Assembly (NCBI GenBank): GCA_002346745.1
Contig: DEAL01000012.1
Coordinates: 1 to 64,000 of the forward strand
Direction of reading: 5' to 3'
Source: Candidatus Neomicrothrix sp. UBA2983
Lineage (GTDB): Bacteria; Actinomycetota; Acidimicrobiia; Acidimicrobiales; MedAcidi-G1
Length of the DNA stretch: 64,000 nt
Shown piece after piece: positions 37,325-46,016 of the stretch. The notes beneath the pieces were generated by a model. That model saw only the letters and a program-made list of their open reading frames with translations, was not told the origin of the DNA and did not search any database. The translations under genes and the position numbers were made by a program. Position 1 is the stretch's first letter; every line of letters begins with the position of its first letter.

Positions 37325-38418
37325 CAGCCTTCTCCTCCCGGGCGGTTCAGGTCGGCGATGGGCACGCGGCGGGCGAACTGCTCCATGTCCAGGCCTGCGG
37401 CGGTGGTGCCCGCAGCCTCGTTCCCGGCCCGTGCCTCCTTGCCCACCTGTGTGCCCGCCGGGGCATGGCAGGCGCACAGGTGGCCGGCGCCGTGGGAGGT
37501 GAGACCGGGGCGGTCCGTGAGGCACTCGGTGACCGAGTAGCGGCACCTGGGGGCGAAGGGGCAGCCCTCGAGGACATCGATCACCTCCGGTGGCCGGCCG
37601 GGTATGGGCACCAACCGCGTGTGGCTGGGGGTGTCGATGCGGGGAATCGTCTCGAGTAGTGCCTCGGTGTAGGGGTGGCGCATCTCGGCGAAGAGGGTGT
37701 CGGTCGGGGCCTCCTCCATGGTGTGGCCCGCGTACATGACCATCACCTCGTCGGCGCGGCCTCTGACCACCCCGAGGTCGTGGGTGATGAGGATCATGGC
37801 CATGCCGCGGGCCCGGCGGAGGTCGTCGAGGAGGTCCAGGATGTGCTTCTGGACGGTCACGTCCAGGGCGGTGGTGGGTTCGTCGGCGATCAGCAGGCGT
37901 GGCGAACAGGCCAGCGCCATGGCGATCACGACCCGTTGGCGCATCCCACCCGAGAGTTCGTGGGGGTACTGGGAGAGGCGCTTTCCCGGTTCGGGGATGC
38001 CGACCTGTTCGAGCAGGTCGCCGGCTTCGACCAGGGCCTCACGTCGACCCTTCTTCAGGTGGACCCGCAGCGACTCGGCGATCTGCTCGCCCACCTTCTT
38101 GACCGGGTTCAACGAGGTCATCGGGTCCTGGAACACCATGGTCATCTCGACACCCCAGAAGTGCTTCTCTCGATTGGCGGCCATGGCGAACACATCGCGG
38201 CCGTCGAAATGGGCCGCTCCCTGGATCTGCGCGTAGGAGGGAAGCAGGTTCATGAGGGCCTTGGCGGTCACGGACTTGCCGGAACCGGACTCTCCGACGA
38301 TGCCGATGGTCTGGCCTTCCTCCAGGTCGAACGAGACCCCGTCGACGGCCCGCACCTTTCCCTGTTCGGTGCGGAATCCGACCCTCAGGTCCTGGACGCG
38401 CAGCAGGGGTCCGGCCAT
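37324..38418 (-). CDS. Peptide-type ABC transporter ATP-binding protein (OppD/DppD-like)
   Basis: 364 aa. Walker A GESGSGKSVTAKAL, VFQDPMTSLNPVKKVGEQI, signature LSGGMRQRVVIAMAL, Walker B LLIADEPTTALD, H-loop LITHDLGVV. C-terminal extension with HPYTEALLETIPR and Cys-rich CPFAPRCRYSVTEC. Partner of the OppF-like ATPase in a heterodimer. Gap of 1 nt from the OppC-like gene. Confidence 0.94.
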   Translation of the reverse strand: MAGPLLRVQDLRVGFRTEQGKVRAVDGVSFDLEEGQTIGIVGESGSGKSVTAKALMNLLPSYAQIQGAAHFDGRDVFAMAANREKHFWGVEMTMVFQDPMTSLNPVKKVGEQIAESLRVHLKKGRREALVEAGDLLEQVGIPEPGKRLSQYPHELSGGMRQRVVIAMALACSPRLLIADEPTTALDVTVQKHILDLLDDLRRARGMAMILITHDLGVVRGRADEVMVMYAGHTMEEAPTDTLFAEMRHPYTEALLETIPRIDTPSHTRLVPIPGRPPEVIDVLEGCPFAPRCRYSVTECLTDRPGLTSHGAGHLCACHAPAGTQVGKEARAGNEAAGTTAAGLDMEQFARRVPIADLNRPGGEG

Positions 38419-38419
38419 C

Positions 38420-39325
38420 TCAGCGGCTCCCGATGCCGAGTTCGCGCACGTCGAAATACTGGCGCAGCCGGTCGCCGGCCCAGTTCAGCGACAGCACGGT
38501 CAGGAACATGGCCCCAATCGGGAAGAAGGCCACCCAGGGCGCCGACCGCAGCGTTCGGGGCGACGCGCCGAGGTTGATCATCTTGCCCCACGAGAACCCC
38601 TCGGCCACCGAGAGGTTCAGGTAGGCCAGGCCGCCCTCGGCGACGATCGTCAGGCCGAGGCCGAGGAGCAGGAGGGCGGCCATGGGAATGAGGACGTTGG
38701 GCAGGATCTCCCGGACCATGACCCGGCGGTTGGTGGCCCCCAGGAGTCGGGCTGCGGCCACGAACTCCCGTTCGGCGAAAGCGATGGTGATGGCCCGGCC
38801 GAGGCGGGCCACCGACGGGACGACCAGGACGCTCAGGGTCAGGCTCACGACCCAGAGTCCCTGGCCCACGATGCTGATGATCAGCAGGAACAGCACGAGC
38901 GAGGGGAAGCTCAGCATGACGAAGACGACGAAGCTCAGGACCCTGTCGGTGGCTCCACGGAAGTAGCCGCTGACCACCCCGACGAGGCCCCCGACGAGGA
39001 AGCCGAGCACGATCGAGACGAACCCCACCATGAGCGAGACCCGGGCCCCCCAGATGGTCCGGGAGAAGATGTCCCGGCCGTTGGAGTCGGTACCGAACCA
39101 GTGGGCCCAACTGGGGCCGTCCTGTCGCGGACCGGCGCCGATCTCCTCCGGGTCGCCGATGGGGAGCAACGGAGCGAGCAGTGCCGCCCCGACGATTAGG
39201 AAGACCCAGCCGACGGCAAGCCAGAAGCCGACCCCGAGCCGACGCTGGACGAAGTCGCCGGTGTCCAGCCCATCAACGGCGTCGGTGGGACGCTCGACGA
39301 CCGTGGGTTCCGTCGGTTCAGGCAT
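38420..39325 (-). CDS. Peptide-type ABC transporter permease (OppC/DppC-like)
   Basis: 301 aa. N-terminal OppC_N segment (RRLGVGFWLAVGWVFLIVGA) followed by periplasmic loop HWFGTDSNGRDIFSRTIWGA, the DppC/OppC hallmark, and the EAA loop AARLLGATNRRVMVREILPN. Five to six membrane spans. Overlaps the OppB-like gene by 8 nt. Confidence 0.94.
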   Translation of the reverse strand: MPEPTEPTVVERPTDAVDGLDTGDFVQRRLGVGFWLAVGWVFLIVGAALLAPLLPIGDPEEIGAGPRQDGPSWAHWFGTDSNGRDIFSRTIWGARVSLMVGFVSIVLGFLVGGLVGVVSGYFRGATDRVLSFVVFVMLSFPSLVLFLLIISIVGQGLWVVSLTLSVLVVPSVARLGRAITIAFAEREFVAAARLLGATNRRVMVREILPNVLIPMAALLLLGLGLTIVAEGGLAYLNLSVAEGFSWGKMINLGASPRTLRSAPWVAFFPIGAMFLTVLSLNWAGDRLRQYFDVRELGIGSR

Positions 39326-40325
39326 CCCGCCTCACCCTCGGGTCCAGGTACGAATAGAGGAGGTCGACGGCGGTGTTGATCAGAACGAAGGCGGTCACGA
39401 TGATGACCACGCAGGCCAGGACCACCGGATTGTCGTCGCGGACGATGGAAACGTACAACTCCCGTCCGATCCCCGGAATGGAGAAGATCTGTTCGATGAT
39501 GATCGAGCCGGCGAACAGCGCGGCCGTGTTCAGGCCCACGACGGTGACCATTCCGAACAGGGACGGCCTCAGGACGTGCCGGAACATGATCCGGCGGTCC
39601 GACAGCCCCTTGGCCTTGGCGGTGACGACGAAGTCCTCCTGGAGCGTCGTGATGAGGTCCGTGCGGAGCAGTCGTTGGTAGACGGCGGACAACGGCAGGC
39701 CGAGGGTAAGGGAAGCGAGGGTGAGGGACCGCAGCCGGGAGAACAGGTCGTCGTCCTCGAAGCGACTGGGGAAGACCTCCCACCGGACCACGAAGAAGTA
39801 CATCAGGATGATTGCGAGGGCGAAGCCTGGTATGGACAGGAGGCCGAATGACAACGCGGTGGACGCCCTGTCCAGTCGGCGGTTGGCCCGGTAGGCGGCC
39901 GCCACGGCCCAGGGGATCGAGACGACGAGTGCCACCGTCACCGACATGCCCATGAGCAGCAGCGACTTGGGGAGCCGTTCGGCCAGGATCGTGCTCACCG
40001 GCATGTAGTTCTTGAAGGACTCCCCGAAGTCCCCCTGGACCATCGCTCCGATCCAACGCACGTAGCGGACCGGCAGCGGGTCGTCGAGGTGGTACTTCTC
40101 CCGGGCTTCGGCAACCAGTTCGCACTCGCCGAGGCTGCTGCCCGGCCGTGTCCCGACGACGTCTTCGGCTTCTCCGGCGATGACGGCGTCGCAGTCGACC
40201 TGCGTGTAGAAGCCGACGACGTTGAACAGCGGGTCACCGAGGGCGTTCATCGCCGTATAGGCGACGAACGTGGTGACGAGCAGCACCCCAAGCATGAATG
40301 CCAGTCGACGTGCCAGGAAAGTCAT
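39318..40325 (-). CDS. Peptide-type ABC transporter permease (OppB/DppB-like)
   Basis: 335 aa. First span FLARRLAFMLGVLLVTTFVA, a periplasmic loop of about 90 residues with several acidic residues and DPLPVRYVRWIGAMVQGDFG, then the EAA loop FVVTAKAKGLSDRRIMFRHV and SIPGIGRELYVSIV. Standard OppB layout with a slightly long N-terminal loop (CDAVIAGEAEDVVG). First permease gene after an intergenic hairpin that separates it from the binding protein. Confidence 0.94.
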   Translation of the reverse strand: MTFLARRLAFMLGVLLVTTFVAYTAMNALGDPLFNVVGFYTQVDCDAVIAGEAEDVVGTRPGSSLGECELVAEAREKYHLDDPLPVRYVRWIGAMVQGDFGESFKNYMPVSTILAERLPKSLLLMGMSVTVALVVSIPWAVAAAYRANRRLDRASTALSFGLLSIPGFALAIILMYFFVVRWEVFPSRFEDDDLFSRLRSLTLASLTLGLPLSAVYQRLLRTDLITTLQEDFVVTAKAKGLSDRRIMFRHVLRPSLFGMVTVVGLNTAALFAGSIIIEQIFSIPGIGRELYVSIVRDDNPVVLACVVIIVTAFVLINTAVDLLYSYLDPRVRRDA

Positions 40326-40359
40326 CGGACCTCGCGGGGTCTCGCGGTCAATAGGAAAA

Positions 40360-40388
40360 GGGGGCGGCCGGTGGAACCGGCCGCCCCC
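40360..40388 (-). terminator. Strong hairpin between binding-protein and permease genes
   Basis: GGGGGCGGCCGGT (40360-40372) pairs perfectly with ACCGGCCGCCCCC (40376-40388) over a 3-nt loop. On the minus strand it is followed by TTTTCC. It lies between the SBP stop and oppB-like start, so it probably acts as a partial terminator or mRNA stabiliser that leaves more binding protein than permease. Confidence 0.75.
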
Positions 40389-40421
40389 TTCAGCCCTTGT
40401 TCGTGCTCTGGAGCCTCCCTG

Positions 40422-43262
40422 CTACTCCTCGATCCAGATCTGTTGCCAGCCTGGGTTGCCGCCGTTGGTGTGGCAACGTGGCTGGCTGCCGTCCGGGTTC
40501 TCGTAGCCGCAGATGTTCGTGACCCCCGGGGCGTAGCCGTGGGTCCACATCGTGTGCGTCAGGAAGAGATAGGAATAGCCGTCACGAATGCTTTCGCTGA
40601 AGGTGTTCCAGTGCTCCCGGTTCGCTTCGCGGTCGTCGCTGGCCCGGGCGGCGAACATGGCCTCGTCTCTCGCCGGATCACACTCACGTGGCCAGTTCAG
40701 GGACAGCACCCCTATCGCGTCACACTCCGTCCAGAGGATGTGTCCATCCGGGTTGAGGCTCCCGAACTGACGCCAGGTCATGAAGTCGTAGAGGCCCAGG
40801 ATCGCGTCGGTGATGTGTTCGTCCTGGAGTTTCATGTCCTTCGTGACGTTGAAGTGCTCGGACCAGCCGTCGGTAAGCAGGTCGTAGACGCGGTCCTGGA
40901 TGACGGACGGGCCGGAGTACTGGTACTCGATGTTGATCCTGCCGTCCGTGCACATCTCGGGCACATCGGCGCAGTACTCCTCCACCAGCGGTGTGGCCAG
41001 TTCGGGTTGGTCGTGCACCTGGACGATGTCCGGGTTGTAGTAGAGCTCCTCCGGCGTGAACACCGAGTCGGCTGCGCGTGTCACCCCGGCGCCGATGAAC
41101 TCGATGTAGTCATCGCGAGCCAGCGAGTAGCTGAGCGCTTGACGGGCCCGGATGTCGTCGAACGGCGGCCGGGAGTTGTTCGCCACGCCGAAGGTTTCGT
41201 CGCCCATGTCGCCCTCGTGGATCGTGTAGCCATCGCCTGCCAGGTCACGGATTGCAAGGATGGCGTCCACGTTCGAAGTCCCCATGGCGTCAATGTCGCC
41301 GACACCCAGCGCCGAAGCGGCGATCTCGCCGTCGGTGTAGATGTAGAACTCGATCGCGTCCAGGTACACGTCGCCCTGCCAGTAGTCCGGGTTCCGGACG
41401 AAGCGCGTCATGCTGTCCTGTACGCGGCTGTCGAACATGAACGGCCCGGTACCGACGGGCGCCTGGTTCAGCGAGCCGTCCGCCTCGGCGGCCTCCATGT
41501 ACGCCAGCGACGGGATCATCCCGAGCTGGGTCGTGAAGATGCCCGGGAAGTCCACGTGTGGACGCGGGGCGTGGTAGCGGATCGTGTAGTCGTCGACGAT
41601 CTGGGCCGGCTCGAACAACTCCGTTTCCGGATCGTCGGTCGCGAACAGCGCCCTGACGGCGATCCCAACGGTTGGATCGGTCAACTGCATCTGGAACGCC
41701 TTCAGGACCGCAGCGGAGGTGAAGTCCGTTCCGTCATGGAACTTGACGCCCTCGCGCAACTTGAAGTCCCAGGTCACGTTGTCTGACGTGCTCCACGACT
41801 CGGCCAGGATCGGGACGTACTCGCACTGGCACGGGGTGTCCTTGACGCCGACCAGGTAGTCGTAGACCGCTACGCCCATCTGGTAGGCGGAGGCCGCGAA
41901 CCGGTTGACGGCGGGGTTCAACCCGTCGGTCTCGGCTTCGAGGCCGACCCGCAGGGTGCCACCGAAGACCGGCTCCGGCCAAAAGTCCTCGGGTTCCATG
42001 CCGGTGGCGCCGATGACGCCGTCGACGAACAGGCTCATGCCCAGCATGGCGCCGTCGTCCATGGTCTCCCCTGCCGCGACCATCACGTTGCCGGCCTGAT
42101 CATGGATCGGACCGGAGAACGGATGGAAGTCGCCGGCGATGATCTCGGCCTTGCGGGCCTCGACCGCCGCCACCACGTCGGCGTCGACGTCGTCGGCGAT
42201 GGGCGCCAGGTCGACGATCCCGTCGGCCATCGACCCCCAGTAGTAGCCCGGCGTGTACGTGCCCGCAGTCGCCGCCTCGATGATCTCGGCATATCGCGGA
42301 CCCCAGTCCCACACCGGCGCCGTCAGGTACGCGTTCGGCGCGAACGCCGACATGTCCGAGTTGTACGACACCCAACGGGCGCCGGCCGCCTCGGCACGCT
42401 CACCGGCCGCCGTCGAGTCCTGGTGCATCGCGATCACGTCGGCACCCTTGTCCAGAAGCGCCTGCGCCGAGTCACCCTCGACGACCGGATCGAACCACGT
42501 CGACGTCCACGCGACCTCCACGGTCGCCGTCGGATTCACCTCGCGCACACCCAACGTGAACGCATTGATCCCCCGGATCACCTCCGGGATCGGGAACGCC
42601 GCCACGTAGCCGATCTGGCCGGACTCGCTCGCCGAACCGGCGACCATGCCAGACAGGTACCGCGGCTCGTACATGCGGCCGAACGTGTTCCCGAAGTTCG
42701 TCTCGTTGGCCTTGTAGCCCGACACGTGGTCGAACACCACGTCCGGATACTCGGCCGCCAACGCCTCCATGTCGTCCATGTACCCGAACGACGTCCCGAT
42801 GATCACGTTGAACCCGTCATCGATGAACTGGCGCACGAAGTCCGCGAAGTCCGACGTGCCCTCCGGCACCGACTCCACGAACGCCGTCTCCACGCCCGTC
42901 GCCGCCGCAGCCGCCTGACGACCCTGGTCGTGCGCCCACGTCCACCCGGCATCCCCCACCGGGCCCACGTAGATGAACGCCGCCTTGGTCTCGGCGGGCG
43001 CCTCCGGCGCCTCGGTCGTCGTCGTCTCAGCCGGCGCCTCGGTCGTCGTCGTCTCAGCCGGCGCCGCGGTCGTCGTCGTCTCAGCCGGCGCCGCGGTCGT
43101 CGTCGTCTCAGCCGGCGCCGCGGTCGTCGCCGGCGCCGCTGTCGTCTCGGAGGCACTGCCACTGTCCCCGTCGGAGCCACATGCCGCTCCGAGCATCATC
43201 AGGCTCAATCCGATCGCCAGCAACCTTTGCAGGCGTCCCGTCCGCGTAAGGCCACTTCTCAT
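40422..43262 (-). CDS. Double substrate-binding lipoprotein: BMP (PnrA-like) domain fused to family 5 peptide-binding domain
   Basis: 946 aa. GGAGGGG precedes ATG 43262. Signal peptide with lipobox LGAAC (Cys ~28), then a Thr/Ala/Pro/Glu linker of 9-aa repeats (to ~85). Residues ~88-415 are a BMP-family domain (nucleoside-binding type): YVGPVGDAGWTWAHDQG, DGFNVIIGTSFGYMD, GYVAAFPIPEVIRGINAF, ALLDKGADVIAMHQDSTA. Residues ~430-946 are a complete SBP_bac_5 domain: VFGGTLRVGLEAETDGLNPA, LAESWSTSDNVTWDFKLREG, VKFHDGTDFTSAAVLKAF, QAPVGTGPFMF, RQALSYSLARDDYI. The join is near residue 422, and the second domain has no signal peptide of its own. Typical SBP5 proteins are 500-600 aa and BMP proteins about 350, so both are full length. 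Confidence 0.9.
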   Translation of the reverse strand: MRSGLTRTGRLQRLLAIGLSLMMLGAACGSDGDSGSASETTAAPATTAAPAETTTTAAPAETTTTAAPAETTTTEAPAETTTTEAPEAPAETKAAFIYVGPVGDAGWTWAHDQGRQAAAAATGVETAFVESVPEGTSDFADFVRQFIDDGFNVIIGTSFGYMDDMEALAAEYPDVVFDHVSGYKANETNFGNTFGRMYEPRYLSGMVAGSASESGQIGYVAAFPIPEVIRGINAFTLGVREVNPTATVEVAWTSTWFDPVVEGDSAQALLDKGADVIAMHQDSTAAGERAEAAGARWVSYNSDMSAFAPNAYLTAPVWDWGPRYAEIIEAATAGTYTPGYYWGSMADGIVDLAPIADDVDADVVAAVEARKAEIIAGDFHPFSGPIHDQAGNVMVAAGETMDDGAMLGMSLFVDGVIGATGMEPEDFWPEPVFGGTLRVGLEAETDGLNPAVNRFAASAYQMGVAVYDYLVGVKDTPCQCEYVPILAESWSTSDNVTWDFKLREGVKFHDGTDFTSAAVLKAFQMQLTDPTVGIAVRALFATDDPETELFEPAQIVDDYTIRYHAPRPHVDFPGIFTTQLGMIPSLAYMEAAEADGSLNQAPVGTGPFMFDSRVQDSMTRFVRNPDYWQGDVYLDAIEFYIYTDGEIAASALGVGDIDAMGTSNVDAILAIRDLAGDGYTIHEGDMGDETFGVANNSRPPFDDIRARQALSYSLARDDYIEFIGAGVTRAADSVFTPEELYYNPDIVQVHDQPELATPLVEEYCADVPEMCTDGRINIEYQYSGPSVIQDRVYDLLTDGWSEHFNVTKDMKLQDEHITDAILGLYDFMTWRQFGSLNPDGHILWTECDAIGVLSLNWPRECDPARDEAMFAARASDDREANREHWNTFSESIRDGYSYLFLTHTMWTHGYAPGVTNICGYENPDGSQPRCHTNGGNPGWQQIWIEE
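43005..43132 (-). repeat. 27-bp tandem repeats in the lipoprotein linker
   Basis: About four to five units of 27 bp encode the 9-residue motif PAETTTTAA/PAETTTTEA just after the lipobox of the double binding protein. They form a flexible tether and are prone to copy-number change. Confidence 0.8.
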
Positions 43263-43291
43263 CGATCCCCTCCTCGGGCTCGTCCACTCCG

Positions 43292-43305
43292 GTGACGCGC
43301 GTCAC
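43292..43305. promoter_or_regulatory. 14-bp perfect palindrome in a divergent promoter
   Basis: GTGACGCGCGTCAC lies 30 bp upstream of the double binding-protein gene and 93 bp upstream of the acyl-CoA ligase. Its TGACG/CGTCA half sites are like those of the 21-bp palindrome, but spaced one base closer. Operator role is a guess from symmetry and position. Confidence 0.35.
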
Positions 43306-43383
43306 GCCCCCGGTGGTCCGGTCATCATCGTCGTTCGCTGGCGAGTAGGCAAGCCGAGACTGTCACGAATCCCGGCGACCCCG

Positions 43384-43389
43384 TAGCCT
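43384..43389 (+). promoter_or_regulatory. -10 element for a leaderless acyl-CoA ligase transcript
   Basis: TAGCCT ends 8 nt before GTG 43398; no Shine-Dalgarno is seen. Confidence 0.4.
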
Positions 43390-43397
43390 TCCGGCAC

Positions 43398-44999
43398 GTG
43401 GCCCCGGATCCGCACGACCTCGACCTGGACGACCGGGGCCTCGTCGTCCGCCCCGACCCCTCTCCGATGCCCGAGGCGCCGCACTCCCTCGCCGACCTGC
43501 TCGTCGACGGCGTCGACGAGCACCCCGGCCGCGAGGCCCTCATCGACCCGTACGCGCGCCTCACCTACCGGGAACTCGACGAACAGGTGGCCGCCGCCGG
43601 CGGCGGCCTGGCCGCACTCGGCATCGGCGCCGGCGACCGGGTGGCCTGCAGCCTCCCCAACCGCAACGAACTGGTCGTCGCCTTCCTCGCGGTCCAGCGC
43701 CTGGGCGCCGTCTGGTTGGGCGTCAACACCAATCTGGCACCGACCGAGGTTCACTGGATGCTCGATGACGCCGACGTGTCGGCGTTCATCTCCACCCCGG
43801 AGCGGGCCGATCCCATGGGGAACGACCGGGCCCTCACCGTCTCCCGCGACGGCACCGGCACGTGGAGCGACCTGGTCGCCGCCGGGCACCCAGACCCCCG
43901 GATGGCCGTCGACCCGCACGCCCCGGCGGCCATCAGCTACACCAGCGGCACCACCGGCCACCCCAAGGGCGCGGTCCACAGCCAGCACAACGTCCTCTGG
44001 TCGGCGATCAACAGCCGGACCGCCTATCCCGTCACGCCGGACGAGCGCCACGGGAACGCCCTGGCCTGCACGATCCTGAACCTGCTCCTCCTCGGCCCGG
44101 TCTGGTCGTTCACCCGCGGCACGACTGCGGTACTCATCGACCGGACCGACCCCGTGGGCCTGACCGAGGCCGTTCAACGGGAACGGGTGACCCGGATCCT
44201 GCTGGTCCCCACGCTCGTCCACGACCTGGTCGAGCACCCCGACATCACCCGCGCCGACCTGGCCGGACTCACCCACGTGGTCATCGGCGCCGCCCATACC
44301 CCACCCGAACTGCGCCGTCGCTGGTTCGAGAAGTTCGGCTCCTGGCCGCTGGTCGGCTACGGCCTGACCGAGGCGCCGTCCGGCGTGGCCCGCGACCGCC
44401 GCGACGCCGACGGGACCGACCCCGACGCCGACGGCGCCGCCGGCCACCCGCTGGACCCGGTCGACATCGTGGTCCTCGACGAGGCGGGTCACGAGCTCCC
44501 GGTCGGCGAGGTCGGCGAGCTGTGCGTCCGACACCACACGGAGGGACGGTGGGCAGGCGTGTGGACGCCGATGCTGGGCTACTGGAACCGACCCGAGGCG
44601 ACTCGGGAGGCCCTCCGCGGTGGCGTCCTCCACACCGGCGACCTGGGCCACCTCGATTCGGAGGGCCGCGTCTTCGTGAAGGGCCGCCAGAGCCAGTTGA
44701 TCCTGCGCGGTGGCGCCAACGTGTACCCCGCCGAGGTCGAACGGGTGCTACTCACGCACCCCGACGTCGAACGGGCCGCCGTCCTCGGCGTGCCCGACGA
44801 CCGCCTGGGCGAGCGGGTCGCCGCCGCCGTGGTGCCGGTCGCCGGCCGGCAACCCGACGTCAACGACCTGGCTGCGCACTGCGCCACCGAGCTGGCCCGC
44901 TACAAGGTGCCCGACCGGTTCCTGCTGGTCGACGACCTGCCCCGCAACGCCATGGGCAAGGTGGTTCCCCGGGATCTGCTGCCCCGGTTCGCGGACTGA
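43398..44999 (+). CDS. Acyl-CoA synthetase (AMP-forming)
   Basis: 533 aa from GTG 43398. Third ANL-family ligase in the window. Core motifs: YTSGTTGHPKGAVHSQ, GYGLTEAPSG, LHTGDLGHLDSEGRVFVKGR, ILRGGANVYPAEVERVLL and the A10 Lys in AMGKVVPRDLL. The N-terminus has an extra ~25 acidic residues. Divergent from the double binding-protein gene; it might activate the acid released from the imported substrate, but this is conjecture. Confidence 0.92.
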   Translation: MAPDPHDLDLDDRGLVVRPDPSPMPEAPHSLADLLVDGVDEHPGREALIDPYARLTYRELDEQVAAAGGGLAALGIGAGDRVACSLPNRNELVVAFLAVQRLGAVWLGVNTNLAPTEVHWMLDDADVSAFISTPERADPMGNDRALTVSRDGTGTWSDLVAAGHPDPRMAVDPHAPAAISYTSGTTGHPKGAVHSQHNVLWSAINSRTAYPVTPDERHGNALACTILNLLLLGPVWSFTRGTTAVLIDRTDPVGLTEAVQRERVTRILLVPTLVHDLVEHPDITRADLAGLTHVVIGAAHTPPELRRRWFEKFGSWPLVGYGLTEAPSGVARDRRDADGTDPDADGAAGHPLDPVDIVVLDEAGHELPVGEVGELCVRHHTEGRWAGVWTPMLGYWNRPEATREALRGGVLHTGDLGHLDSEGRVFVKGRQSQLILRGGANVYPAEVERVLLTHPDVERAAVLGVPDDRLGERVAAAVVPVAGRQPDVNDLAAHCATELARYKVPDRFLLVDDLPRNAMGKVVPRDLLPRFAD

Positions 45000-45011
45000 C
45001 CGGCCGGCCGC

Positions 45012-46016
45012 TCAGTCAGCCGCCAACGGGACGACCGCATCCTCTTCCAGCACCACGCCGACGGTCGCCCCCGGGTCCGGCGCCTGCCCCACGGGAACCC
45101 ACAGTTCCAGGCCGTCGAGCTCGAAACAGGCCTCCCCCCGGCCCGACCGGAACGCCACGCTCCGCACCACGGCAGGAACACCCTCGGCGTCGAGGCCCAC
45201 CCGGTCGCCCCGGACCAGGACCGTCCCCGGCCCGTCCCCGAGCCGGCCGAGGGCACAGTGGCCGTCGGCGTCGAGGTCGACCAGGTTGCGGTGGCCGACG
45301 CTGCGGGCAACGCCCTCCGTCCGAGGGTCTGCCCACACCTCGGCCGGGGTGCCGATCCGCGCGATCCGGCCGCCGGCCATCACGGCGATCCGGTCGGCCA
45401 GTGCGAACGCCTCGTCGTGGTCGTGCGTGACGTGGACCGCCGACTGGCCAAGGCGCCGCAACAGCACCCCCAGTTCAGCGACAAGGTGGTCCCGGAGCGC
45501 CCGGTCGAGTGCTCCAAGCGGCTCATCCAGCAGCAGCAGGCGCGGCCCCGGTGCCAGCGACCGGGCCAGGGCCACCCGCTGGGCCTCGCCCCCCGAGAGC
45601 GTCCCGACCGCACGGTCGCCGCTGCCTGACAGCCCGACCAGCTCGAGCACCCGGTCGACGCGTTCGAGGCGCTGTGACTCCGGCACGCCCGCCATGCGGA
45701 GGCCGAACGCCACGTTGCCGGCCACGTCGAGGTGCGGAAACAGCACGTGCTCCTGGAACATCAGGCCGATGTCGCGCTCGTGGGTCGGCACGGTGACCAG
45801 GTCCAGGCCGTCCCACGACACCCGCCCGGCATTCGGGGCCTGCAGGCCGGCCACGGTGCGCAGCAGGGTGGTCTTGCCGCACCCGCTGGGACCCAGCAGC
45901 ACCACCACCTCGCCCGGGGCGACCGTCAGGTCGACGCCATCGAGCACGGTCGTGCCGTCGAATGCCACCGACACGCCCTCGAGGCGCAGCCCCGACCCGG
46001 CACCGGTGCCCGTCAC
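45012..46016 (-). CDS. thiQ: Thiamine ABC transporter ATP-binding protein (ThiQ-like)
   Basis: 334 aa. Walker A GPSGCGKTTLLRTVAGLQ, FQEHVLFPHLDVAGNVAFGL, signature LSGGEAQRVALARSL, Walker B LLLLDEPLGALDR, H-loop VHVTHDHDEA. Unlike short E. coli ThiQ it has a ~100-residue TOBE-like C-terminal domain (VLVRGDRVGLDA; ELWVPVGQAPD). Assignment to thiamine rests on the TPP riboswitch at the head of its operon, as motifs alone would equally fit FbpC. Starts within the permease stop (4-nt overlap). Confidence 0.85.
   Translation of the reverse strand: MTGTGAGSGLRLEGVSVAFDGTTVLDGVDLTVAPGEVVVLLGPSGCGKTTLLRTVAGLQAPNAGRVSWDGLDLVTVPTHERDIGLMFQEHVLFPHLDVAGNVAFGLRMAGVPESQRLERVDRVLELVGLSGSGDRAVGTLSGGEAQRVALARSLAPGPRLLLLDEPLGALDRALRDHLVAELGVLLRRLGQSAVHVTHDHDEAFALADRIAVMAGGRIARIGTPAEVWADPRTEGVARSVGHRNLVDLDADGHCALGRLGDGPGTVLVRGDRVGLDAEGVPAVVRSVAFRSGRGEACFELDGLELWVPVGQAPDPGATVGVVLEEDAVVPLAAD

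Noticed and set aside
43005..43132. Regular 27-bp repeats that could suggest a CRISPR-like array
   Set aside because: No spacers; the units are contiguous and in frame, coding a PAETTTT linker in a lipoprotein.
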